A model generated the notes under the pieces. That model searched no databases and was not told the origin of the DNA. It worked only from the letters and a program-made list of their open reading frames with translations. Positions 35,958 through 47,636 of a stretch of 64,000 bases of DNA are shown one piece after another. This DNA is from Talpa occidentalis. Its lineage: Eukaryota; Chordata; Mammalia; Eulipotyphla; Talpidae. The DNA is taken from positions 22,615,784 through 22,679,783 of the forward strand of contig NW_023602073.1 of assembly GCF_014898055.3 (NCBI RefSeq). Reading direction: 5' to 3'. The position numbers and the translations under genes are program-made. Numbering within the stretch: the stretch's first letter is position 1; each line of letters opens with the position of its first letter.

Positions 35958-36260
35958 CGCGCCGCGCCACGCCCCCTCCGCGTTGGGCCGCGCGGCGGGG
36001 AGGGGTGAGGCGGGGCGGGGCTGCGGGCGGGGCGGGCCCTGCCGCCGGGCTCCGCCGCCGGGGCTCCGCTGGCGCAGCGGGGACGGATGCTCGGCTGCAA
36101 GGAAGCGCCTGATCCTGCATCTGCAGCTCTGGCTGGCACTTGGCATCGCCGAGGGGGGAGGAGCGGGCCCCTGGCGGGCACGGCCAAGACGTTCCTACCC
36201 TCCTGGAACCCCCTCTTTGCCCTCCCCTCTGCCCTCGCCAGGGATCCCCCAGGAATCCTA

Positions 36261-37595
36261 GTGGTACCCGAGGATGCTGGGAGGAAGAGTTGGACTGACC
36301 TTCCCTGTTTTTCCATTGTGTTTCTCTTTGTCATGAATTCCGAATCTAGGTGTCTCAGAGCCTGGGCCCTTGGCTTTGGTAAATGATTCCTGGAAAGCTG
36401 CGGCAGAGACTTCTGGGGAGTCTGGCTTGGTGTCACTTGAGGGACAATGACTTTACAAGGCGCCCCAGTGGGGTCACAGGTGTGAGGAATGACTAGTTTT
36501 ACCTCTGGCCAGGCTTTCTGGCTCTTGGTTCCAAGAACCAACCCCGAGGCTTGGTTCCAAGGCATGAAGTTCCAAGTAACTCTGTTCAAAGTATGCTAGT
36601 TCAGAGGACTGGCAGGACATGAGAAAGTCTGCACCTCCAATGTGCGGGGCAAGGAAATGTGGAAAGACCTCGCTGGTCAATAAACCCAGACATGGCGGAT
36701 TTCAAAGGAAGCAGTCCAAAGGTGGGAGCCTAGCTTAATGTCTGTTGAATTTGGCTTCCTGTGACGGCTGCACATTGGGCAGAGAAGAGCAAAGGTGACT
36801 CAGATCCCAGGAGGAAGGCAGGTGTGTGTATCTCAGCAATTGTCTGGAAAACAGGGGGATGATAAAAACCTCCTTTATTCCCACTGCTCTGCTTATCTGT
36901 ACATATTTCTTTCCCCAACTCTCCTCACAGTATTGCTTCAGGTCACAAATTGAATCACTAGGAGATAGCCCAACCTACTGTGCAAGGCATGTTACAGACC
37001 TCAGATCCCCAAATCAGAAAAGCTCAAGGATTGTAATTCAAACCCCGATCCCCTAAGTCACCCAGAAATATTCCCTAGATTTATAGGTAAACTTCTCTTT
37101 GGTTTCAAACCTTGCCTCTCCCCTGGCCATTCGGTACAAAGATGGACTGAATAAATATCTGTTACATGTTCACAGAAAGCAGCCCCTTTAGAGGCCTAAA
37201 GCAGAGGACATTTACACTTCATTTGAGGAAAATCACTATAAGCGAGAAATGTCTTTGAAATTTACTAAATTACCTTTAACACTTAAGGTTTTTAATTCAA
37301 ATATGCTTTGAATTAATTTGCAAATAAATTATTAGCATTGTCCCCAAAATCGCTGAAAAAATGAAGACTCAGGGAGGATGTGTAAAGTTTGTCCTGCAGC
37401 TGTAGGCCAATCCAGCAACTGAACACTCAACATTTGCCTGTTCCAGCAAAAAGTATGCCAGCAGAGCCATGGAGAGAACACTGATAATTTTGTAGGGACT
37501 ATAAATAAAATAATTATAACACATTGAGGAAATTGGTAGTTCAGAGCGAAAGGTTGAAAAGAGAAGGGTAGTTCTACAGACAACTTCTCAAGAAG
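36261..37595. other. GMDS upstream region, nothing recognised
   Basis: Ordinary CpG-poor sequence resumes. No exon of a neighbouring gene or named repeat was identified. A small palindrome, ttggttccaagaaccaa, lies near 36530. Confidence 0.4.
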
Positions 37596-37639
37596 GGTGG
37601 CTGGGCGGTTGCTGGGGCTGCCACAGAAAGCACTTCAGG

Positions 37640-37800
37640 TCCCGCAGCTTCAACAACAGACACGTGTTTTCTCACAGTTCTGGAGACCACAAATCCAAGA
37701 TCTAGGTGTCTGCAGGGCTGTTTCTTCCACAGTTTCTCTCCTTGGCTTGCAGGTGGCTGATGTCACGGTCACATTCTCTCTCTGTATGTTTGTATCTAAA
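37640..37800 (-). mobile_element. MLT1-type LTR fragment, minus orientation
   Basis: 'tctcacagttctggagacca', 'aggtgtctgcagggctg', 'tctctccttggcttgcaggtgg' and 'tctaaatttcctcttg' are the MLT1 middle region in reverse complement. An L1 follows directly. Confidence 0.75.
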
Positions 37801-37804
37801 TTTC

Positions 37805-38520
37805 CTCTTGAAAAAGATAAACTCATGCCATTTGCAGCAACGTGGATGGAGCTAGAAGGAATTATGCTCAGTGAAATAAGACAGAAAGAAAAACAAAAAT
37901 ATCAGATGGTTTCACTAATAGCAGGAATATAGGGAAACCAAATAAGACATGAGAGTAAAACAATAATAACAATATAAAACACAACAAAACAAAAACAGGC
38001 AATTAAAAACAGAGACATCCTACAGGGGAGGAGGAGGGAAAGGGGTCAGAGGGAGGGAGGGGGGAGGAGCACAGGGGACTGTGGTGACTGTGCACGGGTG
38101 CATTGGTGAAGGAAATTCTATAGGGACTACACATGAGGGAGGGGGGAAGCAAACACTCTTTAAAAATGAACAATGGGGTCTCCCTGGTGGCACAAGGGGT
38201 TAAGACACAACCTATGAAGCTTTCCGCAGCCACTGCATCATGAGTTCTATCCCTGGCCAGGGAGCAACCCACATGGCGCAGCAGACCTCTCCTGTCGCAC
38301 CCGCTGCTTCCCTCAGCAGTGTATTTCAGTCAGTCTGCCTGTTCTGTTCCCCATTCTGTCTCTGGTGAATCCTTTCACCCCTCCCTCACACCTCTGGCCT
38401 GTACCCCAGTTCTTGCATGCATAAATAAATAAATCTTCCCCAAAATGCAGTGAAAATGCATGCATTGTATAAAAATGAAAAATGGTATAAAAAATAAAAT
38501 AATAATTAAAAATAAATAAA
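37805..38520 (+). mobile_element. L1 3' end, plus orientation, split by a SINE
   Basis: 'aaactcatgccatttgcagcaacgtggatgg', 'attatgctcagtgaaataag' and 'atcagatggtttcactaat' are L1 3' UTR landmarks. A G-rich tract and 'ggaaattctatagggactac' follow, as in the other L1 copies here. After the SINE (38176-38442) it resumes with 'aaaatgcatgcattgtat' and A-rich sequence. Confidence 0.85.
38176..38442 (+). mobile_element. tRNA-derived SINE, head type B1, inside L1
   Basis: Head 'ggtctccctggtggcacaag' with 'acacaacctatgaagc', ending 'aaataaataaatcttcccc'. A similar 'taaaaatgaacaatgg' / 'taaaaatgaaaaatgg' pair (38162, 38470) may be the target-site duplication, with some L1-like tail between. Confidence 0.9.
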
Positions 38521-38879
38521 ATATCAATGGTGCTGGGTTTGAGAAGCCCTGTTTCAATAGCAGGCAGTGAGCCAATAAGGGATAACAAGCCCATTGCTGA
38601 CCTGACACACACTGTGGCTATAAACTGCAGTAACTTTACAGTGTGCTATAAAGGACGTCAACAGCCAGCTGATGGTGCTCATATCTATACCGGTCAACAC
38701 CAAGCTCCCCAAACCATGTCAGCTGTTGAAGGTAGACCAGTAGTGAAGAAATAACCTTCAAGGTACTTACAGCCTAGGATAGGAAAGTGCATCATTTCAT
38801 GATTTCACATGAAGTCAAGGTAAAGGCCACCTCCAAGCATAAGAATATCAATTAATTGTTTCAACACCAATATTCTCTA
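38521..38879. other. Upstream sequence, nothing recognised
   Basis: Nothing assigned. Confidence 0.3.
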
Positions 38880-39235
38880 ATTAGATTAACCTCAACTGCA
38901 TTCATCTGCTCAGGTTGATGACCTGAGTGGGTGACTTAAACAGCAGACATCTACCCCACACAGTTCTTCAAGCTGAGAAGTCCAAAGTACTGGTGGCAGC
39001 CACTCTGGCTCCTGGTAAGAATTCTTTCTGGCACCAAAGGGTCATCTTGCTGTGTCCTCACATGTGGAGTGCCATGTCTCATGTCTCTTCTTACAAAAGC
39101 AGAAATTTCCTTGAGTTCTCCTGTGCCTCATGATCTCATTACATAGTAAAGGCTTCTGTCTCCCAATGCCATCACATTTCAGGGTGGGGCTTCAACATTC
39201 ACAGTTGGGGAAGATATGATTAAGTCCACAACATC
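38880..39235 (-). mobile_element. MLT1-type LTR, minus orientation
   Basis: 'gtgggtgacttaaacagcag', 'cacacagttcttcaagctgagaagtcc', 'gctgtgtcctcacatgtgg' and 'gtggggcttcaacattcac' follow the MLT1 order in reverse complement. Confidence 0.7.
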
Positions 39236-39808
39236 AACCCTTTCCTACAATACTTCTATGTCTGTCTTCATTTCCTGACATAGAGCAGATGCCAACTATT
39301 CAAGAGTAACATCTCTGCATTCCCATCCACATGGTCTCCTTTTATAACTGTACTTTCCTTTGCTTTTCACTTATAGAATATTTGTTAACCTTCTGCCATC
39401 AGATCGTTCATCATCAGGTTGAAAAATCAATGATAGATAATAGGCAGCCTGGATTAAGTGAGTCTGTGACACATGCCAGGCATGTGTTCTAGCTCATATA
39501 TCTCTATGATGTGTGATATTGATTCCTATTTTATCAATGGGGAAACCAAGGATTAAAAGGGTTCAGAAACTTGCCCAAGGTCAAACAATGTCTTAACTAG
39601 TGACTGGTCATAGTAGATATCATGACTTGCTCTTTCAATCCCCATTCAATGAGCTACCTGGAAAAATCATAATACTCACATTTCCCAGATCATTTTGCAT
39701 CTAGTGTTTGGGAGTCTACCAGTCAGACTTGTTCCTCCTCAATTGGGCAATGGAAGGAAACCACAAGCCACCTTCCCGCATCCAATCAGACTGACTTGAC
39801 AGGTTTAT
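39236..39808. other. Upstream sequence with possible MIR
   Basis: 'ttttatcaatggggaaacc' and 'cttgcccaaggtcaaacaatg' around 39530-39590 look like a minus-strand MIR core. Otherwise nothing. Confidence 0.45.
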
Positions 39809-40075
39809 TTTTTATAAAGTTTATTTATTTATATAAGAAGTGGGGTACAGGCCAGAGGCGCAGGAGAGTGAGAGGACTCACTGGAGACAGAGTGGGGAAC
39901 AGAACAGGCAGATCTACTGAAATACACTGCTGAGGGGAGCAGTGGGCAAGACAGGAGAGATCTGTTGCACCATGTGGATATCTCCCTGGCCAGCTGGGAA
40001 TTGAACCTCTGCTGCAGAGGCTGCAGACAGCTTCACAGCACAGCACTCAAACCACTGCGGCACCAGGGAGGCCCT
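39809..40075 (-). mobile_element. tRNA-derived SINE, head type A with B-type tail
   Basis: Minus-orientation copy ending 'ggcaccagggaggccc'. The head on the minus strand ('ggtttgagtgctgtgctgtgaagc') is type A, while the tail ('ggtacaggccagaggcgc' on plus) is like type B. It may be an intermediate or recombinant copy. Confidence 0.9.
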
Positions 40076-40097
40076 TTCGTTTTGTTAGTTTTGTTTT

Positions 40098-40350
40098 TAT
40101 TTTTAAGGATTTATTTATTTATGCATACAAGAATGGGGGTATAGGCCAGAGGTGTGTGTGGGGGGTGGGGTGGTGAGAGGCTTCACCAGAGACAGAGTGG
40201 GGAGCAGAACAGGTGGATTGACTGAAACACACTGCTGAGGGGAGCAGTGGGCAACACAGGATCTCTCTGCTGGGCCATGTGGGTAACTCCCTGGCCAGGG
40301 ATCGAACTCATGCTGCAATGGCTGCAGATAGCTTCATAGGTGGCCCCTTA
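40098..40350 (-). mobile_element. tRNA-derived SINE, head missing
   Basis: Minus-orientation copy immediately beside the preceding one. It runs from 'ggatttatttatttatgcat' to 'gcagatagcttcataggt' and lacks the outer A-box part of the head. Confidence 0.9.
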
Positions 40351-40499
40351 CTTGAGACACCATATTCAGGTATATGAGTCAACTGGGGTGGTGGTAGCAG
40401 CAGTCTCCCCAAGTCTGATTTACAGCTATGCTCTGACCCAGAAAACAACAGCCCATTGAAGGCCTTCTGGCTCTGTTCCTCTGCCCCTTTACAAAGATA

Positions 40500-40970
40500 T
40501 TTTTTAACTGAAGTTTCTATTGAGATCATTGTAGATTCAAGTGTATTTGTAGTTTCATGCCTACACCCCCAAAGTTCTGACAGCCCAAAGATGCCTCATA
40601 TTGCTCTTGGACAGCCATATCACCTCCTTCCCATCCCTATTCCTAGTTCACGGGAACCACTCATTGGTCCTTCCTTCTAAAATTTTGTTTATTCAAGAGT
40701 ATGATATATAGAATCATACAGTTTGAAACCTTTTAGAATTGAATTTTTCTCACTCCACCTAAGTTTCCTGGAGATTCATCCCAGTTGTATGTATCTATTA
40801 TGGGGGAGGAGTAGTCCATGCTTCCTAGGGACCATCATTTGATTATTCAACCCATTGAGGATATCTGGTCTGTTTCTAGTTTGCAGTTGCTGCATTGAAG
40901 TTGCTGTTAATATTCATGTGCAGGTTTTTGTGTGAATATCTTTTCCATTTTGCCCCCGCATGCAATTGCA
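40500..40970 (-). mobile_element. L1M-type 3' region, minus orientation
   Basis: 'tctattgagatcattgtagattca', 'gatatatagaatcatacag', 'ctggagattcatcccagttg' and 'aacccattgaggatatctgg' are reverse-complement L1 3' landmarks. Confidence 0.7.
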
Positions 40971-41308
40971 GAGCCACATGGTAATTGCCTGTTTAGTTGT
41001 TGTCGTCTTTAAACTGACAAAGTGTTTTCTTGAAAAGAGTTTGTAAACAGAATTTTTTATACTGCATTCCTTTCTACTTGATATGCCTACAGTAGTTTCT
41101 GTATTCTGGTCTACACTCTGAAGAACACGGCAGGATAGAAAAACACAAAATCCAAACTTGGGGCTGCTACTCAAGACAGAAAGACCAATGTGTGTTTGTG
41201 TGTGTGTGTGTTTGATAGAGAAACTTGGAGCAGGAGAAAACACAGAGGAGATGCAAAGATCATTTAGCTTCTCCTTTCCCTCCATTTCAGGATGGATACC
41301 AGCAAGAT
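40971..41308. other. Upstream sequence with a TG microsatellite
   Basis: A (TG)n tract with one T interruption lies at about 41190-41214. No gene. Confidence 0.5.
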
Positions 41309-41325
41309 AGAAGTAATGAGTCATT

Positions 41326-41594
41326 GGGGCCTCCCTGGTGGCGCAGGGGTTAAGATGCAACCTATGAAGCTGTCCCCAGCCACTGCAGCATGAGTTCGAT
41401 CCCCGGCCAGGGACCTACCCACATGGTGCAGCAGACCTCTCCTGTCTCGCCCACTGCTCCCCTCAGCAGTGTATTTCAGTCATTCTGCCTGTTCTGTTCC
41501 CCACTCTGTCTCTGGTGAATCATCTCAGGCCCCACACCTCTAGCCTGTACCCCAGTTCTTGTATGCATAAATAAATAAATCTTTGGGGGAAAAA
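41326..41594 (+). mobile_element. tRNA-derived SINE, head type B1
   Basis: Complete copy: 'ggggcctccctggtggcgca', B box 'gttcgatcc'. A 17-bp target-site duplication with two mismatches lies at 41309-41325 and 41595-41611. Confidence 0.95.
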
Positions 41595-41611
41595 AGAAGT
41601 AATGGGTTATT

Positions 41612-42984
41612 AAGTAAAATCTTAGAAAATTACTCTTGCAAATTATAAGAGCTTATAAAATTACTGTACCAGAGATGAAACCACGTAGACCTCTGCTTTT
41701 CCATTGTTTCTGTTTGGTATAAAGTTAAATGGTGTGAATCTCCTTAGAATTCACGCTAGAAGTAAAAGGGTTTTTAAAACACATTTGGAAGGTGAGGGAT
41801 AGCTATGAAGTTAGTAGAATTTCCTAAAATCTGTCACCTCCACTTTGGGCTATCCCATTCTACTAATGGAATTACACTATAACAGGTTTTTTTTTTTTTT
41901 TTTTAGATCATGTTTTAGAGAAGGGAAAATTATTAAAAAGAATTAAAGAAATGTATTTTCCATATCCTCACTCATATAACTTTCCATCACATCATTTTCT
42001 GTCTTCAGGCAAATAAGTATTAGAAGCCTGGATTCTGGACCCTGAATATCTGTAGCAGAGCATATGTTTAAAGTCACTTTGCCTGTACCTCCTTTATTTT
42101 TTAACTTTCTAGTTTTTTATTTGGACCAATAATTTTTAAGCTAGGAAAGCTATTCAATGGAAAAGTTTTCCACTCTGGTAAACTTACTTTCTGAATTCAT
42201 GAGTCCCAGGCAACTGAGCCTCAGGGTCTCTGCTCTACTGTCTACTTACAATTTCACTTGAGGCTCGCAACATCATTTTTCCATTAATGGCATGAAACCC
42301 AGGGGCATAGGAGTAGATGAAGATTTAAGTCTTCCTTGGCTCCTATTTGCAACAATCTTCTCTCCAGATTTCAGAACACTTGCATGCTCACTCCTCTCTT
42401 TGTGATCTTTCCTAAGTCCTTGCTCAATAAAAATTGAATGTCCAATAACACAAAACATGAGAGATGAAGTCATACATTATTCTCCATATTATATGAGGTA
42501 ACAAAACACTCTTGGCTGCCCATGGAAACTTTCCAGTTCTGGCTACTAGTCTGATCCTTATAATATGTCAAAATTGACTCAAGATTAAGATATCGGTCTC
42601 ATTTTAACTCCTAGGCATTCCAATATGAAAGAAACATTACCCTTCATATGAACATGTTAAACATTTTCAAGATGTGATCATAACTTCAAGCACCTCCAGA
42701 CTGAGTCCACTTCAGTAGTGATGGCATCTAGTCTTCCTGCTAGTCCCTGCCTGCCCAGAAAGGGTCTTGGCTAAAGGCCTAGTCTGTATAGATAATAGAA
42801 AAAGATTATCTTTAAGTGTGAGGCAAGTACCACAATTCCTATGCATTAGAGGATTTGCTAGACCTCCTGGGCAAAAACAGTAAAGAGAATTTTGATCCTA
42901 ACAATTTTTTTTTCCCCTAAATCTACCTGGAATTGAAGTTTGTCATTTTTTGTTTGTTTGTTTGGCAGTAGGGATTCTTTTTTT
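41612..42984. other. Upstream sequence, nothing recognised
   Basis: A T-run lies at 41886-41905. No exon or named repeat was recognised. Confidence 0.35.
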
Positions 42985-43905
42985 TTTTTTTCTGTTCAGC
43001 ATCTTCATTTTTACTTATTTTTCCCCGCCACCATCCCTTATTTCTATATCCTTGTCCCTTTCCCTCCTCACTCCCTCTTAATCTCAGAGCCCTCATCGGT
43101 CCACTGGTTTTTGGAATTACTTTAAGTGATGAAAAATCATCTGTTCTGTAAATACCTCATATTTGTTTTATCATTCTAACTTGCTTTACTACACGAGTCT
43201 CTCAAACTTCCTCCATTTTGTTGAAAATAGTGCATTTTGCTTTTTCTTATAGGCACATAGTAGTCCATAGCATGGATAGATCACGTCTTCTTTTGATCCA
43301 ATTGTTTAGGCTACTTCCATGTCCTAGATATTGTAAATAATGCAGCTACAAACACCACAGAACACATGAGTTTTTGCATTGATGATTTCATATTCTTTGG
43401 AGAGATGCCCAAGAGTAGAAGGGCTGGGTTATACAGTGTTTCCATTTTGATAGTTTTCTAAGGTAAATCCAGATCACTTTCCATAATGGATGCACCAGTT
43501 TTCATTCCCACCAGCCATATACTATAGTTCTTCTTCCTCCACATCCTCTCCAGCACTTGTTGTTGGGATCCTTTTTAATTAATGTGCCATTGTCACAGAT
43601 GTGAGATGGTATCACATGTGGTTTTATCTACATCTCTCTCTTCTTTTTTTTTAAGATTTATTTTTATTTATTTATGCAGACAATAACTGAGATGTAAGCC
43701 AGAGGTACAGGGGGGTAAGAGAATTCATCTCTCTTATTGGAAACAAAGATGAAGATTTTTTCTTATGTCTACTGGCTTTCGGGACTTCCTCTTTGGTGAC
43801 TTCTCTGTTCAGATCTGCTGCCCATTTCTTAGCTTCTGTTGTTTTTTAATTGTTGAATGACGTGAGGTTTTTTTAAATAGACCTTAGATATTGTAGGGTA
43901 AATGA
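42985..43905 (-). mobile_element. L1 3' region, minus orientation, split by a SINE
   Basis: Reverse-complement landmarks are 'catagtagtccatagcatgg', 'tattgtaaataatgcagctac', 'ggagagatgcccaagagtagaagggctggg', 'ccataatggatgcaccag' and 'catcctctccagcacttgttg'. After the SINE it continues with 'gttcagatctgctgcccatttct'. This covers the end of ORF2 and the 3' UTR, with many stops. Confidence 0.85.
43641..43725 (-). mobile_element. 5'-truncated tRNA-derived SINE inside L1
   Basis: Only the tail half of the SINE is present, in minus orientation. A 'catctctct' direct repeat (43631-43639 and 43726-43734) serves as the target-site duplication, so the truncation happened at insertion. Confidence 0.8.
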
Positions 43906-44639
43906 AGTATCAGGGCTTTATACACCCCCCCAGCACTGGTGTGGATGCCCAAGGCCAAGAGGCATGGGCATGGGACACAGGTACCTTTGATGATGTACAC
44001 ATGTCTGCAGTCAAGGTGTCAGCTGGGCTGTGTTCTCATCTGGAGGCTTGACAGTGGAGTTGTTGCCAACACCCTAGTACTATGAGGGGGAAATGAGGAC
44101 TTATAGAAAAGCAACTCAGAACCCTGACATAATGAGCAGCTATAGTAATCAATCTTAGAACTTATTTCCAGACTTCTTGAGATGTGAGACAGTAAATTTT
44201 TATTCAGTTAACTGAAAATTCTTTAACTGAATATCCTGTTATTTGCAACACAGTGTATTTTTCTTGATACACATCTCAGGCTACCAAGCAGCGGAGAAGA
44301 AAGGAACCTGGAAGCCACAGAATATGAATGGACACTAAGAGCAATCAATCACTTGACACTTCCAAAGGAAGCTGGGTCTCTGGTGCTTATTAGTTGGGGA
44401 TCCATCCCTTTAACTATCCTTCCTGAGGCCAGATGGTCCAGGAATACATTTGTGATTTTGTTCTTCAGAGTCTTTTTAACCTATCCAACCCAAAATATTC
44501 TCTCTTTTCCAAGCTTGGCTTCATTATTCACTACAATGCTATATTTTAGGAAATGATCTAAAATTATCAAAAACTAGTGTTGCCTCCATCTGCTGGACAG
44601 ATTATTACTAGACCCAGAATTAGAATCAAATGACCTTTG
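43906..44639. other. Upstream sequence, nothing recognised
   Basis: Nothing assigned. Confidence 0.3.
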
Positions 44640-45070
44640 TGAGGCAGTGCATTCATGCTCTAGGAAACCTTAACAAAGGCCCACACACTTGGTGGCTTAG
44701 AGTAAATGTATTCTCTTGCAATTCCTGAGGCTATAAGTCTGAAGTCAAGACATTGGCTTGACTTTATCTGAAGACTTTAGGGGAGGATCTTCCTTGCCTC
44801 TTCTAATTTCTGATAGTTTTCAGGAGTAGGGGGCTCCTTCGCTTGGACATGAGTGACTGCTTCATCCTGTGGCAAACTTGCTGTATTTCTGTGTCCAAAT
44901 TGCCTCATTTTCATGTCAGTGGTCTTACTGGATTTAAGGCCTGTCCTACTCCAGAGTGACTTAACTTGATGATATCTGCAAAGGCCTTATTTCCAAATAA
45001 GGTCAGATTCACCAGAATCTGGGGTTAGGATTTGAACATAGCTTCTGGGGAGACACAATTTAACCCATAA
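44640..45070 (-). mobile_element. MLT1-type LTR, minus orientation
   Basis: 'cacacttggtggcttagagta', 'gcaattcctgaggctataagtctgaagtcaag', 'cctttatttccaaataaggtcag'-like sequence, 'ggggttaggatttgaacata' and 'gacacaatttaacccataa' give the full MLT1 order in reverse complement. Confidence 0.85.
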
Positions 45071-45590
45071 AAGACAGTGATGAAAACTTTATTAAAGGAC
45101 TGATGTGATAGTGGATATTATCCTTAACTGGAAAAGTGTGAGGGCAACATGAAAAAGAAGAGCTAAGGGTAGATTTGGGGAGGTTGAATTGGATGAGGAG
45201 GAAGAAGAATTTCCAAAGAAACTGGATAACCTGTTCTGGGGAAATGGAATTATCTGGGTGACCAGGGACATCATATGGGAGAGAATAAAATGTGTGATTT
45301 ACCCAACCCTTAAAACTTGGCAGTTATACACTGTATGTATTGTTTTATGATCTATCAGAAACCTAACAGGTAGGCAGTATTTTCTAGAAAAGGAAGTTGG
45401 AGCATAAGGAAATTAAGTAAATTGCTCAACGTTTACTTAGCAAATAAATTGGCAGGGACAGGAGTAAAATTCAACTCCAATAGCAAAGTCTACTCTCTCT
45501 ATTCACAAAAGTAATCCTGTATTAAGTCAATAAATGATTGTCACATGCAGACCACTTGCCGGATGTGGAACAAAATGTACCTGCTTCCTG
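45071..45590. other. Upstream sequence, possible MIR
   Basis: 'gaaaaggaagttggagcataaggaaattaag' and 'tgctcaacgtttacttag' around 45385-45440 resemble a minus-strand MIR core. Confidence 0.45.
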
Positions 45591-46330
45591 TTACACAGGT
45601 AATCACAATTCCCTTTTCCATTTACAATGCATCAAAATACCTGATACTCCAGGCCATCACCCATGCTGAATATTCTATCAGGGTTTTTCAAAATCTGGTT
45701 ATCTCTTCTTTGAATTTGCATATTTTGGGTTATTAATGAAGTTAAGCATGTTTCCAAAGAGTTACATTACCCTTTATTAATTTTTCCCTAAATGGTCTTT
45801 TCACGGATTTTATCCATTTTGTGTTGGACTGTTTATCTTCTACAGGTTTTTTGAAAGTTTTTAACTATGATGGATATTAAAACTATTATTTTATATGTTC
45901 CTCGTCATTTCTTTTTGTTTTTAGTAACTTCCTTGGAAAGTTATTCCCCAAAGCAAAATTACAACATCATCTCTGCGATTTTCTTTTGTATTTGCATCTT
46001 TATGTAAAAATGTAATAAAACACCTTTTTTCTCAAATAATCAATGATCTCAAAGTGACCTGTTGTGTAGTCAGTTTTTCCCTGTATTGTATATTAAATTA
46101 TAATTTGTATGTAAATCTTTTATCAGCCATTCATTTTTTTATTGTTATAATTATTCTTTTTCCATGCCAAACTCTTTCAATCAATTTCTTTATCAAATAC
46201 TATTCGTTATTACATTTAACTTTACACAACTCTGTTTTCAAATTTGTTTTTCTACTCCTATATACCTTATAATTTTGAAAAATATCAAAATTATCTTGTC
46301 AAATTCTTTCCACTGAATTTTTTGGTGGCA
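45591..46330 (-). mobile_element. Probable old L1 fragment, minus orientation
   Basis: 'atgaagttaagcatgtttcc', 'ggtcttttcacggattttatccattttgtg' and 'gactgtttatctt' resemble reverse-complement L1 text, but divergence is high and borders are guesses. Confidence 0.4.
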
Positions 46331-46416
46331 GTAACATTAAATGCATAGATTAATACAGAATATTTATATGTTTATAGGATTGTTTCCCACCACTTAAACA
46401 GAAGCTTATTCATTTT

Positions 46417-46684
46417 TTTAAAGATTTATTTTATTTATGCATACAAGAACTGGGATACAGGCCAGAGATGAGGGGGGGGTAATAGGAGTCCCCAGAGAAG
46501 AGTGGGAAACAGAACAGGCAGACTGACAGAAATACACTGCTGAGGGGAGCAGTGGGTGAGACAGTAGAGGTCTGCTGTGCCATGTGGGTATCTCCCTGGC
46601 TGGTGGGGATAGAACTCGTGCTGCAGTGGCTGCATACAGCTTGATAGGTTGTGTCTTAATCCCTTGTGCCAAAAGGGAGGCCCT
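46417..46684 (-). mobile_element. tRNA-derived SINE, head type B1
   Basis: Minus-orientation copy. An exact 13-bp target-site duplication GCTTATTCATTTT lies at 46404-46416 and 46685-46697. Confidence 0.95.
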
Positions 46685-46697
46685 GCTTATTCATTTT

Positions 46698-47015
46698 TGT
46701 TGCATAGCTCAAAAACTTTTCGTACTAGATTCTTGTCAAGATTTTGCAATTTGTTATTATTATGAGTTTATTTTTCCTAATATTGACTATCACTAGAAAA
46801 AAAATAATACACCATCAATTCCTATATCAATGATCTTTTTTCTTCACTCTATAGGATTCACCAGTCCATTCTTTTTCACATATTCTTATGCAGATGGAAG
46901 TGCTTGAATGCCCAGGGATCTAGAAAGAAGGAAAGTTCACATTTTCTGCCCTAACAGTCCCATTAGCTCCTGACTGCAACAGAGACCAAGACCTACCATA
47001 TTAAGAGAGTGTTAT
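46698..47015. other. Upstream sequence, nothing recognised
   Basis: Nothing assigned. Confidence 0.3.
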
Positions 47016-47482
47016 TGTTAGGGGGAAAAGGATTTCTTAAAGCTAATTCCATACAGTCTTTGTGGACTCCACCCCCACTCCAGACCAAAGCCTCAGGACA
47101 TTGGGAAAGACAAATCCCATCACCACCAAAGGGAAGGTTGCTGGAACCTGAGGCTGGGGTTAAGCAGCCAGGTTTGGTGTAAAACTAGACACATGGGCTT
47201 TGGGGGGGGTCCCCTTTTGACTTTCTGCCAGCGCGAGGCGCCCGGCCAGCTCTCAGAGAGCCATTGGGTTTCCAGGTCGGCGGATCGGGGAGGATGCATT
47301 TAAGACTTTATTTCCCTATTTTCTCCCTGAGTTGTACATGTCCTCATTTCCCTTTTCCTTATAAATAAACCTTTCATTAACCTTTTGTGTGTGCCTGCAG
47401 TGGAGTATTAATGAGTCCCTTTCAAGCGCAGTGAGGACCCACAGCTAGGCAATCCGTTTTATATCGGGGCTGCTCAGTAACA
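47016..47482 (+). mobile_element. LTR family B, copy 2 (5' LTR with primer-binding site)
   Basis: Starts TGTTAGGGGG and ends CAGTAACA. AATAAA at 47364-47369 is followed by a U5 with 'gtgtgcctgcagtgg'. Three bases past the LTR end lies TGGCGCCCAACATGG (47486-47500), which fits a tRNA-Lys primer-binding site of the betaretroviral (Lys-1,2) type with one change. The family is therefore class II. The internal region is almost absent. Confidence 0.9.
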
Positions 47483-47485
47483 GTT

Positions 47486-47500
47486 TGGCGCCCAACATGG
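47486..47500 (+). other. Retroviral primer-binding site remnant (tRNA-Lys type)
   Basis: TGGCGCCCAACATGG starts 3 nt after the LTR's CA. About 35 bp further on, 'ggggctgctcagtaat' (47539-47554) repeats the LTR's own 3' edge, suggesting the end of a second, almost wholly deleted LTR. Confidence 0.8.
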
Positions 47501-47636
47501 TTTCCAAGCTACACCCATGGTTGACCAAACCAAAGTAGGGGCTGCTCAGTAATATTTTGACTGAGAACATTGGCTAAGGGAGCTTACTAACCATGTAAAG
47601 AAGCCCACAGGGTACATGCATTCATCATTTTATGAA

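Larger units (their letters stand above)
35150..36260. promoter_or_regulatory. GMDS: CpG-island promoter of GMDS
   Basis: CpG density and GC content rise abruptly here and nowhere else in the window, and the island surrounds GMDS exon 1. It holds many GC boxes (for example cggggcgggg at 36011-36020 and gcgggcggggcgggcc at 36024-36039, plus ccccgccccc in each copy of the 56-bp duplication). No TATA box was seen at a suitable distance from the start codon. This fits a broad housekeeping-type promoter. The transcription start probably lies within a few hundred bases right of 35568, but the sequence does not fix it. Such islands often fire in both directions, and human has a divergent lncRNA here. 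A plus-strand transcript from 36 kb is an inference. Confidence 0.9.

Noticed and set aside
35011..36589. Very long open frames (295-451 codons) on both strands over the CpG island
   Set aside because: They are a by-product of GC-rich sequence with few stop codons. Only the 34-codon GMDS exon within one of them has homology, a Kozak start and a splice donor.
47016..47560. Potentially active endogenous retrovirus
   Set aside because: No gag, pro, pol or env sequence follows the primer site; the interior is deleted.
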